DNA of 64,000 nt, from the NCBI RefSeq assembly GCF_014489615.1, contig NZ_CP060825.1, positions 3,920,501 to 3,984,500 on the forward strand. The letters run 5' to 3'. The DNA is from Streptomyces genisteinicus (lineage in GTDB: Bacteria > Actinomycetota > Actinomycetes > Streptomycetales > Streptomycetaceae). The translations under genes and the position numbers were made by a program. The notes under the pieces are model-generated. The model was given only the letters and a program-made list of their open reading frames with translations. It did not search any database and was not told where the DNA came from. This document shows, piece by piece, positions 17,085-25,787 of this stretch. The first letter of the stretch is position 1; each line of letters starts with the position of its first letter.

Positions 17085-20000
17085 TGACGCGAGCCGAGCA
17101 GCCAGCCGAGCAGCAGGCGGTCACGGGTACCGCTGCAGAGACTGCTTCCGACGCCTCCTCAGACATCACCGACACCGAAGCCCTCGCCGCGGACTCGCGG
17201 GAGCGGGCGGTGCGCGCCCTGTTGCGCGGTGCACCCCTGAGGCGCCTGTGGAACGCCCAGGTGGTCGGCGGGATCGGGGACGCGCTCGGCGTTCTGGTGC
17301 TGCTGCTCCTGGCGCTCCAGGCCGCGGTCGTGTCGGAGACCTTCGGCGCCGGGTACCGGGGAGCGGCCTTCGCCGTCGCCGCCGTGCTCGGCGCGCGGGC
17401 ACTGGCGACCCTGCTCTTCGGGGCGGTGCTGCTCGGACCGATGACCACGCTCACCGCGGCGGGCGGACCGCTCGACCGGCGCTGGACCATGATCGGCGCG
17501 GACGGGGTCCGGCTGGCACTGCTCGTCGTCGCCCCGCTGTGGCTGGACTGGACACCGGGCAACGCGCTCGCCCTCCTGCTGATCACCGTCTTCGTGACCG
17601 GTGTCGCGGAGCGCTTCTGGACCGTGGCGCGCGACGGCGCCGCCCCCGCACTGCTGCCGGCGCCGCCGCTGGAGGGCGCCGCCGTCCGGCCGCTGCCCGA
17701 CCACCTCGACGCGCTGCGCAGGCTGTGGACACGGACCGCGTTCGCGGTGATGCCGGTCGCCGCGGCGGTGCTGCTGGTGGCCGCGCTCGTCAGCAACCTG
17801 CTCGGCACCGGAGTCGAGTGGTTCACGCTCCACCAGGCCGCGCTGGGCTCCTACGTCGCCGCCGGCCTGTTCGCCGCCTCCGTCTCCACGCTGTGGTTCG
17901 TCGAGTTCCCCGACACGAAGACCCCCCGCCCGCGCTCCCCGCTGGAGGGGCTGCGCCGTCCGTCCGCCGCCAACGGCGCGGACAAGGGCCGCACGGGCGG
18001 CATCCCGGTGTTCGTCCTCGCCTGCGCAGCCGTCGCGGCGGCGATCGCGGCCGCCGCGGCCGTCGCCGTGCTGCACGCGGTCGACCTCGGAGCCGGCCCG
18101 GCCGGGTTCGCCCTCCTCGTGCTGGCGCTGACCGGCGGCACCGGGGCGGGCATCCGTGCGGCGGGGTCCGTGCTGCCCGCCCTGTCCCGCCGCCGCCTCC
18201 TCGCGCTGGCGCTCGCCGTCACCGGAGTGGCCCTGCTGGCCATGGGACTCGTGCCCGACACCGCGACCGTGCTGTTCCTGGGCGTGCTCGCGGGCCTCGC
18301 CGCCGGCGTCGCCGCCGGCACCGGCCATGTGCTCGTCGACCAGGAGACCGAGGAGCCCCGCCGCGCCCGGGTCACCGAGCACCTCCAGGCGGTCGTGCGC
18401 GTCTGGCTGGGGCTGGCCGCCGTGGTGGCGCCCCTGGTCGCCGCCGCGATCGGCCCGCACCGGCTCGCCAGCGGCGACTTCGTCTTCGCCCACGGCGGAG
18501 CGGCGTTCACGCTGATGCTGGTGGGCGCGCTGCTGCTGCCCGTCGCGGCCCTCGTCCTCGCCAAGACCGACGACCGCTCCGGGGTGCCGCTCCGCCGCGA
18601 CCTCGGCGACGCCCTGCGCGGCGGTGCCGACCCGGTCCAGCGCCCCGCGGCCGACGGCTTCTTCATCGCCGTCGAGGGCGGTGACGGCGCCGGCAAGTCC
18701 ACGCAGGTCGAGGCGCTCGCCGAGTGGATCCGGGCCAAGGGCCACGAGGTCGTCGTCACCCGGGAGCCGGGTGCCACGCCCGTCGGCAAGCGGCTGCGGT
18801 CGATCCTGCTGGACGTCTCCAGCGCCGGCCTGTCCAACCGCGCGGAGGCCCTCCTCTACGCGGCCGACCGCGCCGAGCACGTCGACTCGCTGGTGCGACC
18901 CGCGCTCGAACGCGGCGCGATCGTCATCTCCGACCGCTACATCGACTCCTCGGTCGCCTACCAGGGGGCCGGGCGCGACCTGTCCCCGACCGAGATCGCC
19001 CGCATCTCGCGCTGGGCCACCGACGGTCTGGTCCCCCACCTGACCGTGCTGCTCGATGTCTCCCCGGAGACCGCGCGTGAGCGCTTCACCGAGGCGCCCG
19101 ACCGCCTGGAGTCCGAGCCCGCCGAGTTCCACCGGCGCGTGCGCACGGGCTTCCTGACGCTCGCCGCCGCCGACCCCGGCCGCTACCTCGTGGTCGACGC
19201 CGGCCAGGAGCCGGAGGCGGTCACCACGGTGGTGCGCCACCGGCTCGACCAGCTGCTGCCGCTCTCCGCCGCCGAGATCACGGCCCGCGAGGAGGCTCGC
19301 AGGGCCGCCGAGGAGGAGGCCCGCCGCAGGGCCGAGGAGGAGGCCCGCCGCAAGGCGGAGGAGGAGCGCCTGGAGCGGGAGCGCCAGGAACAGCTCGCCA
19401 GGCTCCGTGCCGAGGAGGAGGAGCGCAAGCGCCGCGAGGAGGAGGAGGCCCGCCGCCGTGAGGCCGAGCGCCAGGCGGAGGAGGCCCGGCAGCGCGCCGA
19501 GGAGGCCCGCGTGCGGGCGGAGGAGGAGCGCAAGCGCCGCGAGGCCGAGGAGAAGGCGCGCCAGGAGGAGCAGGAGCGCCTGCGGCGCCAGGCCGAGGAG
19601 GAGGCCCGGCTGCGGGCCGAGGCCGAGGCGCGGCGGCTGGAGAAGCAGCGCAAGGCCGAGGAGGCGCTGCTGAAGGCGGAGGCGGCTCGCCGCGCCGCCG
19701 AGGAGGACGCCCGCAGGGCCGCCGAGGAAGCACGCCGCAGGGCGGAGGCGGCCGCTGCCGAGGAAGCGGCCGCGGCGGAGGCCTCCGCGAGCGAGGTGAC
19801 CGTGGCGACGCCGATCGTCCGGCCCGAGGATCTGCCGTCCGGCTCCTCCGACGAGATCACCCGCGAAGTGCCCCGGCCCGGCGGCGACGCGCCGCAGGAC
19901 CGTGACCGGGACCGCGACCGGAACAAGGACCGGGACCGTGATCACGAGCGCGACCGCGGGCGGGACGGGAACCGGAACGACGAGACGGCGGTGCTGCCGC

Positions 20001-20425
20001 GCGTCCCCGACCCGTCCGCCGGTCCGGCCGAGGCGGAGACCTCCGTGCTCCCGGCCGTCGACGAGACCGCCGTCCTGCGGCCCGTGCGCGAGGACGCCTC
20101 GCGAGGTGTCGCCCCCGAGGACCGCGTGCCGGCCGACTTCTTCCGCGACGAGCGCGACGAGCGCGACGAACACGGTGCGCGCGGTGCGCAGGACGGACGC
20201 GGTGCGCGTGACGACCGGGCCGGGGACCGTGGCCGCGGCGCGGGGTACGGGGACGCCGACGAGCGGACCCGCGAACTCCCCCAGGTCGACCCCGGCGCGG
20301 AGCGGCCCCGCCGCCGTTCGGACTGGGCCGAGGAGACCCCGCTCGACGACCTGCCGACCCTCGCCGACGAACTGCTGGGCCCGCACCAGGACGACGACGG
20401 ACGCGACCGGCGCCGCGGACGCTGA
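17084..20425 (+). CDS. tmk: Thymidylate kinase fused to a polytopic membrane domain and long coiled-coil tail
   Basis: A 1113-residue three-part protein. Residues about 60-500 are polytopic and MFS-like (around 12 hydrophobic segments). Residues about 523-730 are a full dTMP kinase: P-loop GGDGAGKST, TREPGATPVGKRLR, and the DR(Y) motif in ISDRYIDSS. Residues about 732-903 are an unbroken Glu/Arg/Ala heptad-like coil, then a highly charged disordered tail. dTMP kinase makes dTDP for DNA synthesis. The fusion is known in streptomycetes, but what the membrane domain does is not. It is followed by holB, also a replication gene. Confidence 0.93.
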   Translation: MTRAEQPAEQQAVTGTAAETASDASSDITDTEALAADSRERAVRALLRGAPLRRLWNAQVVGGIGDALGVLVLLLLALQAAVVSETFGAGYRGAAFAVAAVLGARALATLLFGAVLLGPMTTLTAAGGPLDRRWTMIGADGVRLALLVVAPLWLDWTPGNALALLLITVFVTGVAERFWTVARDGAAPALLPAPPLEGAAVRPLPDHLDALRRLWTRTAFAVMPVAAAVLLVAALVSNLLGTGVEWFTLHQAALGSYVAAGLFAASVSTLWFVEFPDTKTPRPRSPLEGLRRPSAANGADKGRTGGIPVFVLACAAVAAAIAAAAAVAVLHAVDLGAGPAGFALLVLALTGGTGAGIRAAGSVLPALSRRRLLALALAVTGVALLAMGLVPDTATVLFLGVLAGLAAGVAAGTGHVLVDQETEEPRRARVTEHLQAVVRVWLGLAAVVAPLVAAAIGPHRLASGDFVFAHGGAAFTLMLVGALLLPVAALVLAKTDDRSGVPLRRDLGDALRGGADPVQRPAADGFFIAVEGGDGAGKSTQVEALAEWIRAKGHEVVVTREPGATPVGKRLRSILLDVSSAGLSNRAEALLYAADRAEHVDSLVRPALERGAIVISDRYIDSSVAYQGAGRDLSPTEIARISRWATDGLVPHLTVLLDVSPETARERFTEAPDRLESEPAEFHRRVRTGFLTLAAADPGRYLVVDAGQEPEAVTTVVRHRLDQLLPLSAAEITAREEARRAAEEEARRRAEEEARRKAEEERLERERQEQLARLRAEEEERKRREEEEARRREAERQAEEARQRAEEARVRAEEERKRREAEEKARQEEQERLRRQAEEEARLRAEAEARRLEKQRKAEEALLKAEAARRAAEEDARRAAEEARRRAEAAAAEEAAAAEASASEVTVATPIVRPEDLPSGSSDEITREVPRPGGDAPQDRDRDRDRNKDRDRDHERDRGRDGNRNDETAVLPRVPDPSAGPAEAETSVLPAVDETAVLRPVREDASRGVAPEDRVPADFFRDERDERDEHGARGAQDGRGARDDRAGDRGRGAGYGDADERTRELPQVDPGAERPRRRSDWAEETPLDDLPTLADELLGPHQDDDGRDRRRGR

Positions 20426-20528
20426 ACCGGCCCCGCGGGGGACGACGGCCGGGCCGGGGTGCCCGGCCGTCGGTGTCGGTGCCCTGGCCCACAATGGGAG
20501 ACCGCAGCACGAAAGGCGGTGACGGCAC

Positions 20529-21737
20529 ATGGCCGTTTGGGACGACATGGTCGGTCAGGACCGGGTCGTGGCAGAGCTGACCACCGCCGCCCGGGACGCC
20601 GACGCGCTGGTCACCTCCCACGCGGAGGGGGGCACCCCGCCGGACGGTTCGACGATGACCCACGCATGGCTGTTCACCGGTCCGCCCGGCTCCGGGCGGG
20701 TCACGGCAGCACGTGCCTTCGCCGCCGCGCTGCAATGCGTCAGCCCCGACCGTGCCCTCGGCGCCGCACCCGGCTGCGGATTCTGCGACGGCTGCCACAC
20801 GGCCCTGGTCGGCACCCATGCCGACGTCAGCTCGATCACGGCCGTCGGCTCGCAGATCCTCGTCGGCAGCATGCGCGACACCGTGCGCAAGTCCTTCACC
20901 GCACCGGCCAACGGCCGCTGGCAGATCATCCTCGTCGAGGACGCCGAGCGGCTGAACGAGCGCTCCGCCAACGCGGTCCTCAAGGCCGTCGAGGAACCCG
21001 CCCCCCGGACGGTGTGGCTGCTCTGCGCGCCGTCCGTCGAGGACACCCTGCCCACCATCCGCTCGCGCTGCCGGCTGCTGACCCTGCGCACCCCGCCGGT
21101 GGCCGCGGTGGCGGACCTCCTGGTGCGCCGGGACGGCGTCGAGCCCGAGGCCGCGGCGGTCGCCGCACGGGCGACCCAGGGCCACATCGACCGGGCCCGC
21201 CGGCTCGCCACCGACGAGCGCGCCCGGGCCCGCCGCAAGGCCGTGCTGGGGATGCCGCTGCGCGTGGACGACATCGGGCAGTGCCTGCGCGCCGCCCAGG
21301 ACCTGGTCGACGCGGCGAGCGACGACGCCGCCCAGATGGCCGAGGAGATCGACGGCAAGGAGACCGAGGACCTCAAGGCGGCGCTCGGCGCGGTGGCCGG
21401 CGGACGGATGCCCCGCGGCACGGCCGGCGCGATGAAGGAACTGGAGGACACCCAGAAGCGCCGCCGGACCCGTGTCCAGCGGGACAGCCTCGACCTGGCG
21501 CTCTCCGACCTGGCCGGCTTCTACCGCGACGTCCTCGCGCTCCAGTTCGGCTCCGGGGTGCCGCTCGCCAACGGCGACATACGCGACGCGCTCGACCGGG
21601 TGGCCCGCTCGTCCGCCCCGGAGGCGACCCTGCGCCGCATCGAGGCGATCACCGCGTGCCGGACGGCGCTCGACACCACCACCGTCGCCCCGCTGCTGGC
21701 GGTCGAGGCGATGGCGGTCTCCCTGCGCACGGGCTGA
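20529..21737 (+). CDS. holB: DNA polymerase III delta' subunit
   Basis: A 402-residue AAA+ clamp-loader subunit. FTGPPGSGRVTAARAFA is the P-loop region, degenerate at the Lys position (GSGR), as in delta' proteins, which do not hydrolyse ATP. A zinc module GCGFCDGCHTAL follows, then VEDAERLNERSANAVLKAVEEP and the sensor/SRC motif (TIRSRCRLL). The C-terminal domain is helical. It starts at ATG 20529 after GAAAGGCGGTGA, about 100 bases beyond tmk, the standard actinobacterial tmk-holB order. Confidence 0.93.
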   Translation: MAVWDDMVGQDRVVAELTTAARDADALVTSHAEGGTPPDGSTMTHAWLFTGPPGSGRVTAARAFAAALQCVSPDRALGAAPGCGFCDGCHTALVGTHADVSSITAVGSQILVGSMRDTVRKSFTAPANGRWQIILVEDAERLNERSANAVLKAVEEPAPRTVWLLCAPSVEDTLPTIRSRCRLLTLRTPPVAAVADLLVRRDGVEPEAAAVAARATQGHIDRARRLATDERARARRKAVLGMPLRVDDIGQCLRAAQDLVDAASDDAAQMAEEIDGKETEDLKAALGAVAGGRMPRGTAGAMKELEDTQKRRRTRVQRDSLDLALSDLAGFYRDVLALQFGSGVPLANGDIRDALDRVARSSAPEATLRRIEAITACRTALDTTTVAPLLAVEAMAVSLRTG

Positions 21738-21860
21738 GCGCCCTGCATCCGGCCCGGGGACGGAACCGCCCCCGGGGGTGACTCCACCTGGGCGTTTGAC
21801 CGGATCACCCGTACGGGCAAGGACGGGCAGCGGCCGCCCGCTGCGATTACGCTCCGATGG

Positions 21861-23402
21861 ATGGACACCAGGCGCCTGTTCCGCATCTTCGCCCTTCCGC
21901 TGGCCACGGCCGGTCTCTTCGTCTCCGGTTGCAGCGGCGGCGCGACGGCCGGCTCCGCACAGTCCGGTTCCTCGGGAGAGGGCGGGGCGGCCCCGTCCGC
22001 GGACCTGGAGCCGTACTACGCCCAGACGCTGAAGTGGCGCGAGTGCGGTGTCCCCGGCTTCGAGTGCGCCACCATGAAGGCCCCGCTGGACTACGCGGAC
22101 GCCGACGGCGAGCGGATCGATCTCGCCGTCGCCCGCAAGAAGGCGACGGGCCCCGGCGAGCGCCTCGGCTCCCTGCTGGTCAATCCGGGAGGCCCCGGCG
22201 GATCCGCCGTCGGCTACCTCCAGGCCTACGCGGGCATCGGATACCCGGCGCCGGTGCGCGCCCGGTACGACATGGTGGCGGTCGACCCGCGCGGCGTCGC
22301 CCGCAGCGAGCCCGTCGAGTGCCTGTCCGGCCCGGAGATGGACCGGTTCACCCAGGTCGACCAGACCCCCGACGACAGCGCGGAGACCAAGAAGCTGACG
22401 ACCGCGTTCAAGGGCTTCGCGGCCGGCTGCGAGAAGCGGTCGGGGCAGGTGCTGCCGCACGTGTCCACCGTCGAGGCGGCCCGCGACATGGACATCCTGC
22501 GCGCGGTGCTCGGCGACGAGAAGCTGAACTACGTCGGAGCCTCGTACGGCACCTTCCTCGGCGCGACCTACGCGGAGCTCTTCCCCGACCGCACCGGCCG
22601 CCTCGTCCTCGACGGGGCGATGGACCCGTCGCTGCCCGCCCGCACCATGAGCAGGGACCAGACCGCCGGCTTCGAGACCGCGTTCCAGTCCTTCGCCGCG
22701 GACTGCGTGGAACAGGCGGACTGCCCGCTGGGCCGCACCTCCGCCGAGGACGCCGGCAAGCGCCTCAAGGCGTTCTTCGCCGAGGTCGACGCCGAGCCCG
22801 TGCCGACCGGCGAGAGCCGGGCCCTCGGCGAGTCGCTGGCCACCACCGGCGTGATCGCGGCCATGTACGACGAGGGCGCCTGGCCACAGCTGCGCTCCGC
22901 CCTCGCGGCGGCGCAGAAGGGCGACGGCGCGCCGCTGCTGGCCATGGCCGACAGCTACTACGAGCGCGGGGCGGACGGCTCCTACGCCAACCTGATGTTC
23001 GCCAACGCCGCGGTGAACTGCCTCGACCTCCCCGCCGCCTTCGGCTCGGCCGAGGAGGTCCGGGCGGCCGTCCCCGAGTTCGAGAAGGCGTCCCCGGTCT
23101 TCGGCGAGGGCTTCGCGTACGCCTCCCTGAACTGCGGCTACTGGCCGGAGGAGGCCACCGGCAAGCCGCACCGCATCGAGGCGGAGGGCGCCGCGCCGAT
23201 CGTCGTCGTCGGCACCACCCGCGACCCGGCGACGCCGTACAAGTGGGCCGAGGCACTCGCCGGCCAGCTGGAGTCGGGGCGGCTGCTGACCTACGACGGC
23301 GACGGCCACACCGCGTACGGCCGGGGCAGCGACTGCATCGACACGGCGATCAACACCTACCTCCTGGAGGGCACCGCCCCCAAGGACGGCAAGCGCTGCT
23401 GA
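21861..23402 (+). CDS. Lipoprotein alpha/beta-hydrolase, SlpD/SlpE (tripeptidyl aminopeptidase)-like
   Basis: A 513-residue exported hydrolase of the mycelium-associated proteinase family. The signal peptide ends in a lipobox VSGC with Cys24. The core begins WRECGVPGFECATMKAPLDY; the nucleophile elbow is GASYG near residue 228, and the C-terminal TAP-C domain carries VVGTTRDPATPYKWA (acid) and DGDGHTAYG (His). Family members remove N-terminal tripeptides or act as general peptidases outside the membrane. It is the last chromosomal protein gene before the tRNA-Thr gene; its -10-like TACGCT lies just upstream of ATG. Confidence 0.9.
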   Translation: MDTRRLFRIFALPLATAGLFVSGCSGGATAGSAQSGSSGEGGAAPSADLEPYYAQTLKWRECGVPGFECATMKAPLDYADADGERIDLAVARKKATGPGERLGSLLVNPGGPGGSAVGYLQAYAGIGYPAPVRARYDMVAVDPRGVARSEPVECLSGPEMDRFTQVDQTPDDSAETKKLTTAFKGFAAGCEKRSGQVLPHVSTVEAARDMDILRAVLGDEKLNYVGASYGTFLGATYAELFPDRTGRLVLDGAMDPSLPARTMSRDQTAGFETAFQSFAADCVEQADCPLGRTSAEDAGKRLKAFFAEVDAEPVPTGESRALGESLATTGVIAAMYDEGAWPQLRSALAAAQKGDGAPLLAMADSYYERGADGSYANLMFANAAVNCLDLPAAFGSAEEVRAAVPEFEKASPVFGEGFAYASLNCGYWPEEATGKPHRIEAEGAAPIVVVGTTRDPATPYKWAEALAGQLESGRLLTYDGDGHTAYGRGSDCIDTAINTYLLEGTAPKDGKRC

Positions 23403-23521
23403 CCCCCGCCCGGGGGCCCCGGCGGACCTGGTTCGGGGCACCCCGAAGAACCCTGTAGACTTGGCGCCGCTGCTGATGAGAGCGTGTCTCCCGCGGGGAC
23501 GGGTCTCTCGAACCGCAGCAT

Positions 23522-23595
23522 GCCGCCTTAGCTCAGTTGGCCAGAGCAACGCACTCGTAATGCGTAGGTCTCGGGTTCGAATCCCGAAGGCGGCT
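23522..23595 (+). tRNA. tRNA-Thr (anticodon CGT)
   Basis: A full cloverleaf can be folded. The acceptor arm GCCGCCT pairs with AGGCGGC, the D arm has GCTC...GAGC, the anticodon stem ACGCA/TGCGT closes loop CTCGTAA (anticodon CGT, reading ACG), and the T arm TCGGG-TTCGAAT-CCCGA is perfect. CCA is not encoded. The 3' half from base 23553 is repeated at 37716-37759, showing that an element integrated here and restored the gene with its own copy. Confidence 0.96.
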
Positions 23596-23596
23596 C
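23553..23596 (+). repeat. attL: attL: 44-bp att core in the tRNA-Thr gene
   Basis: The 44 bases from the anticodon stem through the tRNA 3' end plus one base are identical to 37716-37759. The identity begins and ends exactly there (23552 C versus 37715 A; 23597 A versus 37760 C). This is the left boundary of the integrated element; the tRNA gene on this side is intact. Confidence 0.95.
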
Positions 23597-23601
23597 ACCT
23601 G

Positions 23602-23636
23602 GAAGCCCAGCTCAGACACAGTCTGAGCTGGGCTTC
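23602..23636. terminator. Bidirectional terminator-like hairpin between tRNA-Thr and int
   Basis: GAAGCCCAGCTCAGAC pairs perfectly (16 bp) with GTCTGAGCTGGGCTTC around loop ACA. It starts six bases after attL, so it can end the tRNA transcript, and lies just beyond the stop of the convergent integrase gene. It belongs to the element, and matches a chromosomal hairpin at 37765-37799 in register and length but with different base pairs. Confidence 0.8.
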
Positions 23637-23641
23637 TTAGT

Positions 23642-25039
23642 TCAGCGGATCCGGCGGCGGCGCTGTGCGCGGGCCGCGCGGGTGTCGGCGGTCTCAGTTC
23701 TGGTCTCAGACGGGCCCGGATCCGGGGGTGACGGCGGGGGCACGAAGAACTCGCCCATCCGCCTCATGGCGTCCTTCGACAGGTGGGACCGGCCCTTGAC
23801 GTACCGGCGGGTCTGGCTGATCTGGGTGTGCCGCAGGATCTCCATGATCGTGGGCATGTCGACGCCCAGCTCGTTCAGGATCGTGCCGGCGGTGTGGCGG
23901 CTCCCGTCGTACAGTCGGCGGTCGTCGATCCCGGCTTCCTTGAGCAGCTCCTTGAACTCCTCGTAGTCGGCCCGAGGGTCGAGCGGGCGCCCGTCTGGTC
24001 GGGAGAACACCACGTCGTGCTCCTCCCACAGCTCTCCGGCGGCGGCCCGCAGGGCTTCCTGCCGGGCCTGGTGGTCGTGGAGGAAGGGCACGAAGACGGG
24101 CGGGATCGGGACCGCGTTCCGGCTCTTCCTGGTCTTCGGCCGGGTGAAGACCAGCCCGCCCTCCTTACGGTCCGGGCAGGCGCTCGCGTGCTTCACACAC
24201 GCCTTGGTGCACGGCTTCGGGCAGCCGCGCTTGTAGCCGCGGTGCGTGGCGCAGTCGGACGCGCACGGCTCGAAGCGGTGCAGGCGCCGCCCGCAGGCGT
24301 GCGGGTCGGCGCAGCCGTGCCGCCAGGTGAGCCGTTGTAGCTGCCACTCGGGGCGGAACAGCTCGGCTTCGAGGTCGACGTACGACCACCGCAGGCCGAG
24401 CGTCTCGCCCTGCCGGAACCCCATGCCGACGCCGACGATCCAGCGCATGAAGGTCGGTCGCCGTGAGGCGGCTTCGAGGAACGCCTTGGCCTCCTCCTTA
24501 GTGAAGGGGTTCGCCTCGGTCTCGTCGATGCTGGGCGGGTCCACGAGGGTGGCGACGTTCTCGCCGATGATGCGGCGACGGTGGGCGATCTTCAGGGCGC
24601 GGGACAGGATGCGGTGCACCTTCACGACGTGTGAGGGGGCGCGGCCGGCGTCGAGCATGGACCGGTACATCCGCTCCAGGTGCTCGGGCTGCAACTTGTC
24701 GATGCGGTGCGCGCCGACGCCCGGGACGATGTCGTTCCGTGTCTTCGACCAGTAGTCGTCCAGGGAGCGCGGCTTGAGCTTCAGGCTTGCGATGTCGGTG
24801 AGGTAGGTCGTCATCCACGCGGCCACGGTCGGCTTCCGCCCGGCGGCCGGCGCGCGTCCCTGCTCGCGCAGGCGCTCCAGTTCCTTGACCTTCCGCTTGA
24901 TCTCGGGCTCGGTCCGGGCCCTGCGGTGGCGTCGATCGGGACTGCCGTCGCTCTTCACGCCCATGGTGACGCGACCGTGCCACCAGCCGTCGTTACCGAG
25001 GTAGATGGACGATTCCATATTGGGCTTGCGGGGGCTCAT
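23642..25039 (-). CDS. int: Tyrosine site-specific integrase
   Basis: A 465-residue phage/pSAM2-type integrase that recombines attP with the tRNA-Thr attB. The N-terminal arm-binding and SAM-like core-binding domains (AAWMTTYLTDIASLKLKPRSL) precede the catalytic domain: Arg in GFRQGETLGLRW, RHTAG for the second Arg box, and HTQISQTRRY with the nucleophilic Tyr. The first His of the usual HxxR box reads Asp (YDGSRHT). A Cys/His-rich insert (CADPHACGRR through KHASACP) looks zinc-binding and is common in AICE integrases. The Met at 25039 is preferred because the upstream ATG (25051) is immediately followed by GGAGGAG, which serves it. Confidence 0.94.
   Translation of the reverse strand: MSPRKPNMESSIYLGNDGWWHGRVTMGVKSDGSPDRRHRRARTEPEIKRKVKELERLREQGRAPAAGRKPTVAAWMTTYLTDIASLKLKPRSLDDYWSKTRNDIVPGVGAHRIDKLQPEHLERMYRSMLDAGRAPSHVVKVHRILSRALKIAHRRRIIGENVATLVDPPSIDETEANPFTKEEAKAFLEAASRRPTFMRWIVGVGMGFRQGETLGLRWSYVDLEAELFRPEWQLQRLTWRHGCADPHACGRRLHRFEPCASDCATHRGYKRGCPKPCTKACVKHASACPDRKEGGLVFTRPKTRKSRNAVPIPPVFVPFLHDHQARQEALRAAAGELWEEHDVVFSRPDGRPLDPRADYEEFKELLKEAGIDDRRLYDGSRHTAGTILNELGVDMPTIMEILRHTQISQTRRYVKGRSHLSKDAMRRMGEFFVPPPSPPDPGPSETRTETADTRAARAQRRRRIR
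23687..23709 (+). repeat. Left copy of a 23-bp repeat (end of int)
   Basis: GGCGGTCTCAGTT-CT-GGTCTCAG lies in the last codons of int and recurs at 37577-37599 with only the middle two bases changed. In the circular element the two copies would flank the att core in direct orientation. Confidence 0.75.
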
Positions 25040-25103
25040 GCGCTCCTCCATACGGGAGGCGCCCCGGGCGGGATGCCCGGGGCGCCTCGGTGGCTGTACG
25101 GGA

Positions 25104-25307
25104 TCAGTTGGACAGGGGGGCGAGGTTTGCCACGTACGCTTCGAGGTCCGCTCGCCTGATTCGGCGCGTGCGGCCCAACTTGATGTACTTCAGGGCGCCT
25201 TCGGCCATCAGTTCGTAGACAGTCGAGCGGCCGATGGCGAGCGCTTCGGCGGCCTCCTCGGGCCTGTACAGCAGCCGGTCAACGGGGGCGGCAGTCGCGA
25301 TGCTCAT
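25104..25307 (-). CDS. xis: Excisionase (MerR-like winged helix)
   Basis: A 67-residue DNA-binding protein of the excisionase family. LLYRPEEAAEALAIGRSTVYELMAEGALKYIKLGRTRRIRRADLEAYV contains the HTH (residues about 15-35) and the wing. It directs Int towards excision. The start at 25307 follows AGGAGG at the right distance; the longer reading to 25370 has no ribosome site. The gap to int is 64 bases, so the two are probably cotranscribed. Confidence 0.92.
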   Translation of the reverse strand: MSIATAAPVDRLLYRPEEAAEALAIGRSTVYELMAEGALKYIKLGRTRRIRRADLEAYVANLAPLSN

Positions 25308-25390
25308 CCGGGTGCCTCCTGGGCAGTCGTCATGACTTCGGGGAGTTGGGCGGGGCGCTTGTTGCTGCATGTGTCCGAGGTAGGGATTTC

Positions 25391-25598
25391 TGCGTCATTG
25401 CGTCATCTGCGTCACTGCGCGCGTCTGGCCTGCGGTTTTCTTGTGACGCAGCGGGATGCGGGTGCGTCATGGGTGACGCAGGGCGTGCGTCACCCATGAC
25501 GCAGGTGACGCGGGATGACGCAGGATTCGGGCTCTGCGTCACCGCCGTTGTGGCAGGTCACCGGCCGTTTCGGGCCGTCTGGTGACGCAGGTGACGCA
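25391..25598. repeat. Twelve TGACGCA/TGCGTCA heptamers
   Basis: Exact copies begin at 25391, 25399, 25408, 25444, 25463, 25474, 25486, 25497, 25516, 25535, 25583 and 25592; a TGACGCG variant sits at 25506. Both orientations occur. Such density of one heptamer in about 200 bases is far above chance and looks like an iteron array bound by a replication or recombination protein. Confidence 0.85.
25463..25503. repeat. Perfect 18-bp inverted repeat inside the heptamer cluster
   Basis: TGCGTCATGGGTGACGCA (25463-25480) and its exact reverse complement (25486-25503) are separated by GGGCG. Each arm holds two heptamers pointing in opposite directions. It could extrude a cruciform or bind a protein tetramer at the core of an origin. 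Confidence 0.9.
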
Positions 25599-25716
25599 GG
25601 TTCTCCTACTTAGGAAAAAGAGGGAGGGGTTCTGTAGTGGTGCCGGTGCGGCTTCGGAAGAGCAGTGGGGAGCCGCTTCGCGGCGCGACCATCAGCGGCG
25701 GCGAGCCGCCGAACTA

Positions 25717-25758
25717 CAAGAGGAGCACCTCCCCGCGTGGCGCCGGGTGCTCTTCTTG
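25717..25758. terminator. Hairpin after the replication ATPase gene
   Basis: CAAGAGGAGCACC pairs with GGTGCTCTTCTTG (13 bp, one G-T pair) around a 16-base GC-rich loop. It lies 30 bases beyond the ATPase stop codon on the minus strand. No T-run follows, which is usual for streptomycete terminators. Confidence 0.5.
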
Positions 25759-25787
25759 CTTGTCCAAGCCGCGCCACGGTGGCGCGG

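Larger units (their letters stand above)
25308..25787. other. 480-base non-coding region with iteron-like cluster, candidate replication origin
   Basis: No gene is seen. The right part of the gap (25391-25598) is packed with TGACGCA heptamers, and a hairpin near 25717-25758 ends the replication operon. The region separates xis from the replication ATPase gene. Confidence 0.6.

Noticed and set aside
17159..23549. Two very long minus-strand frames over tmk, holB and the peptidase gene
   Set aside because: Antisense shadows; the sense genes have full catalytic motifs and ribosome sites or leaderless promoters.
25391..25598. A CRISPR array
   Set aside because: The repeat unit is only seven bases, spacing is irregular and orientation mixed; no cas genes are near.
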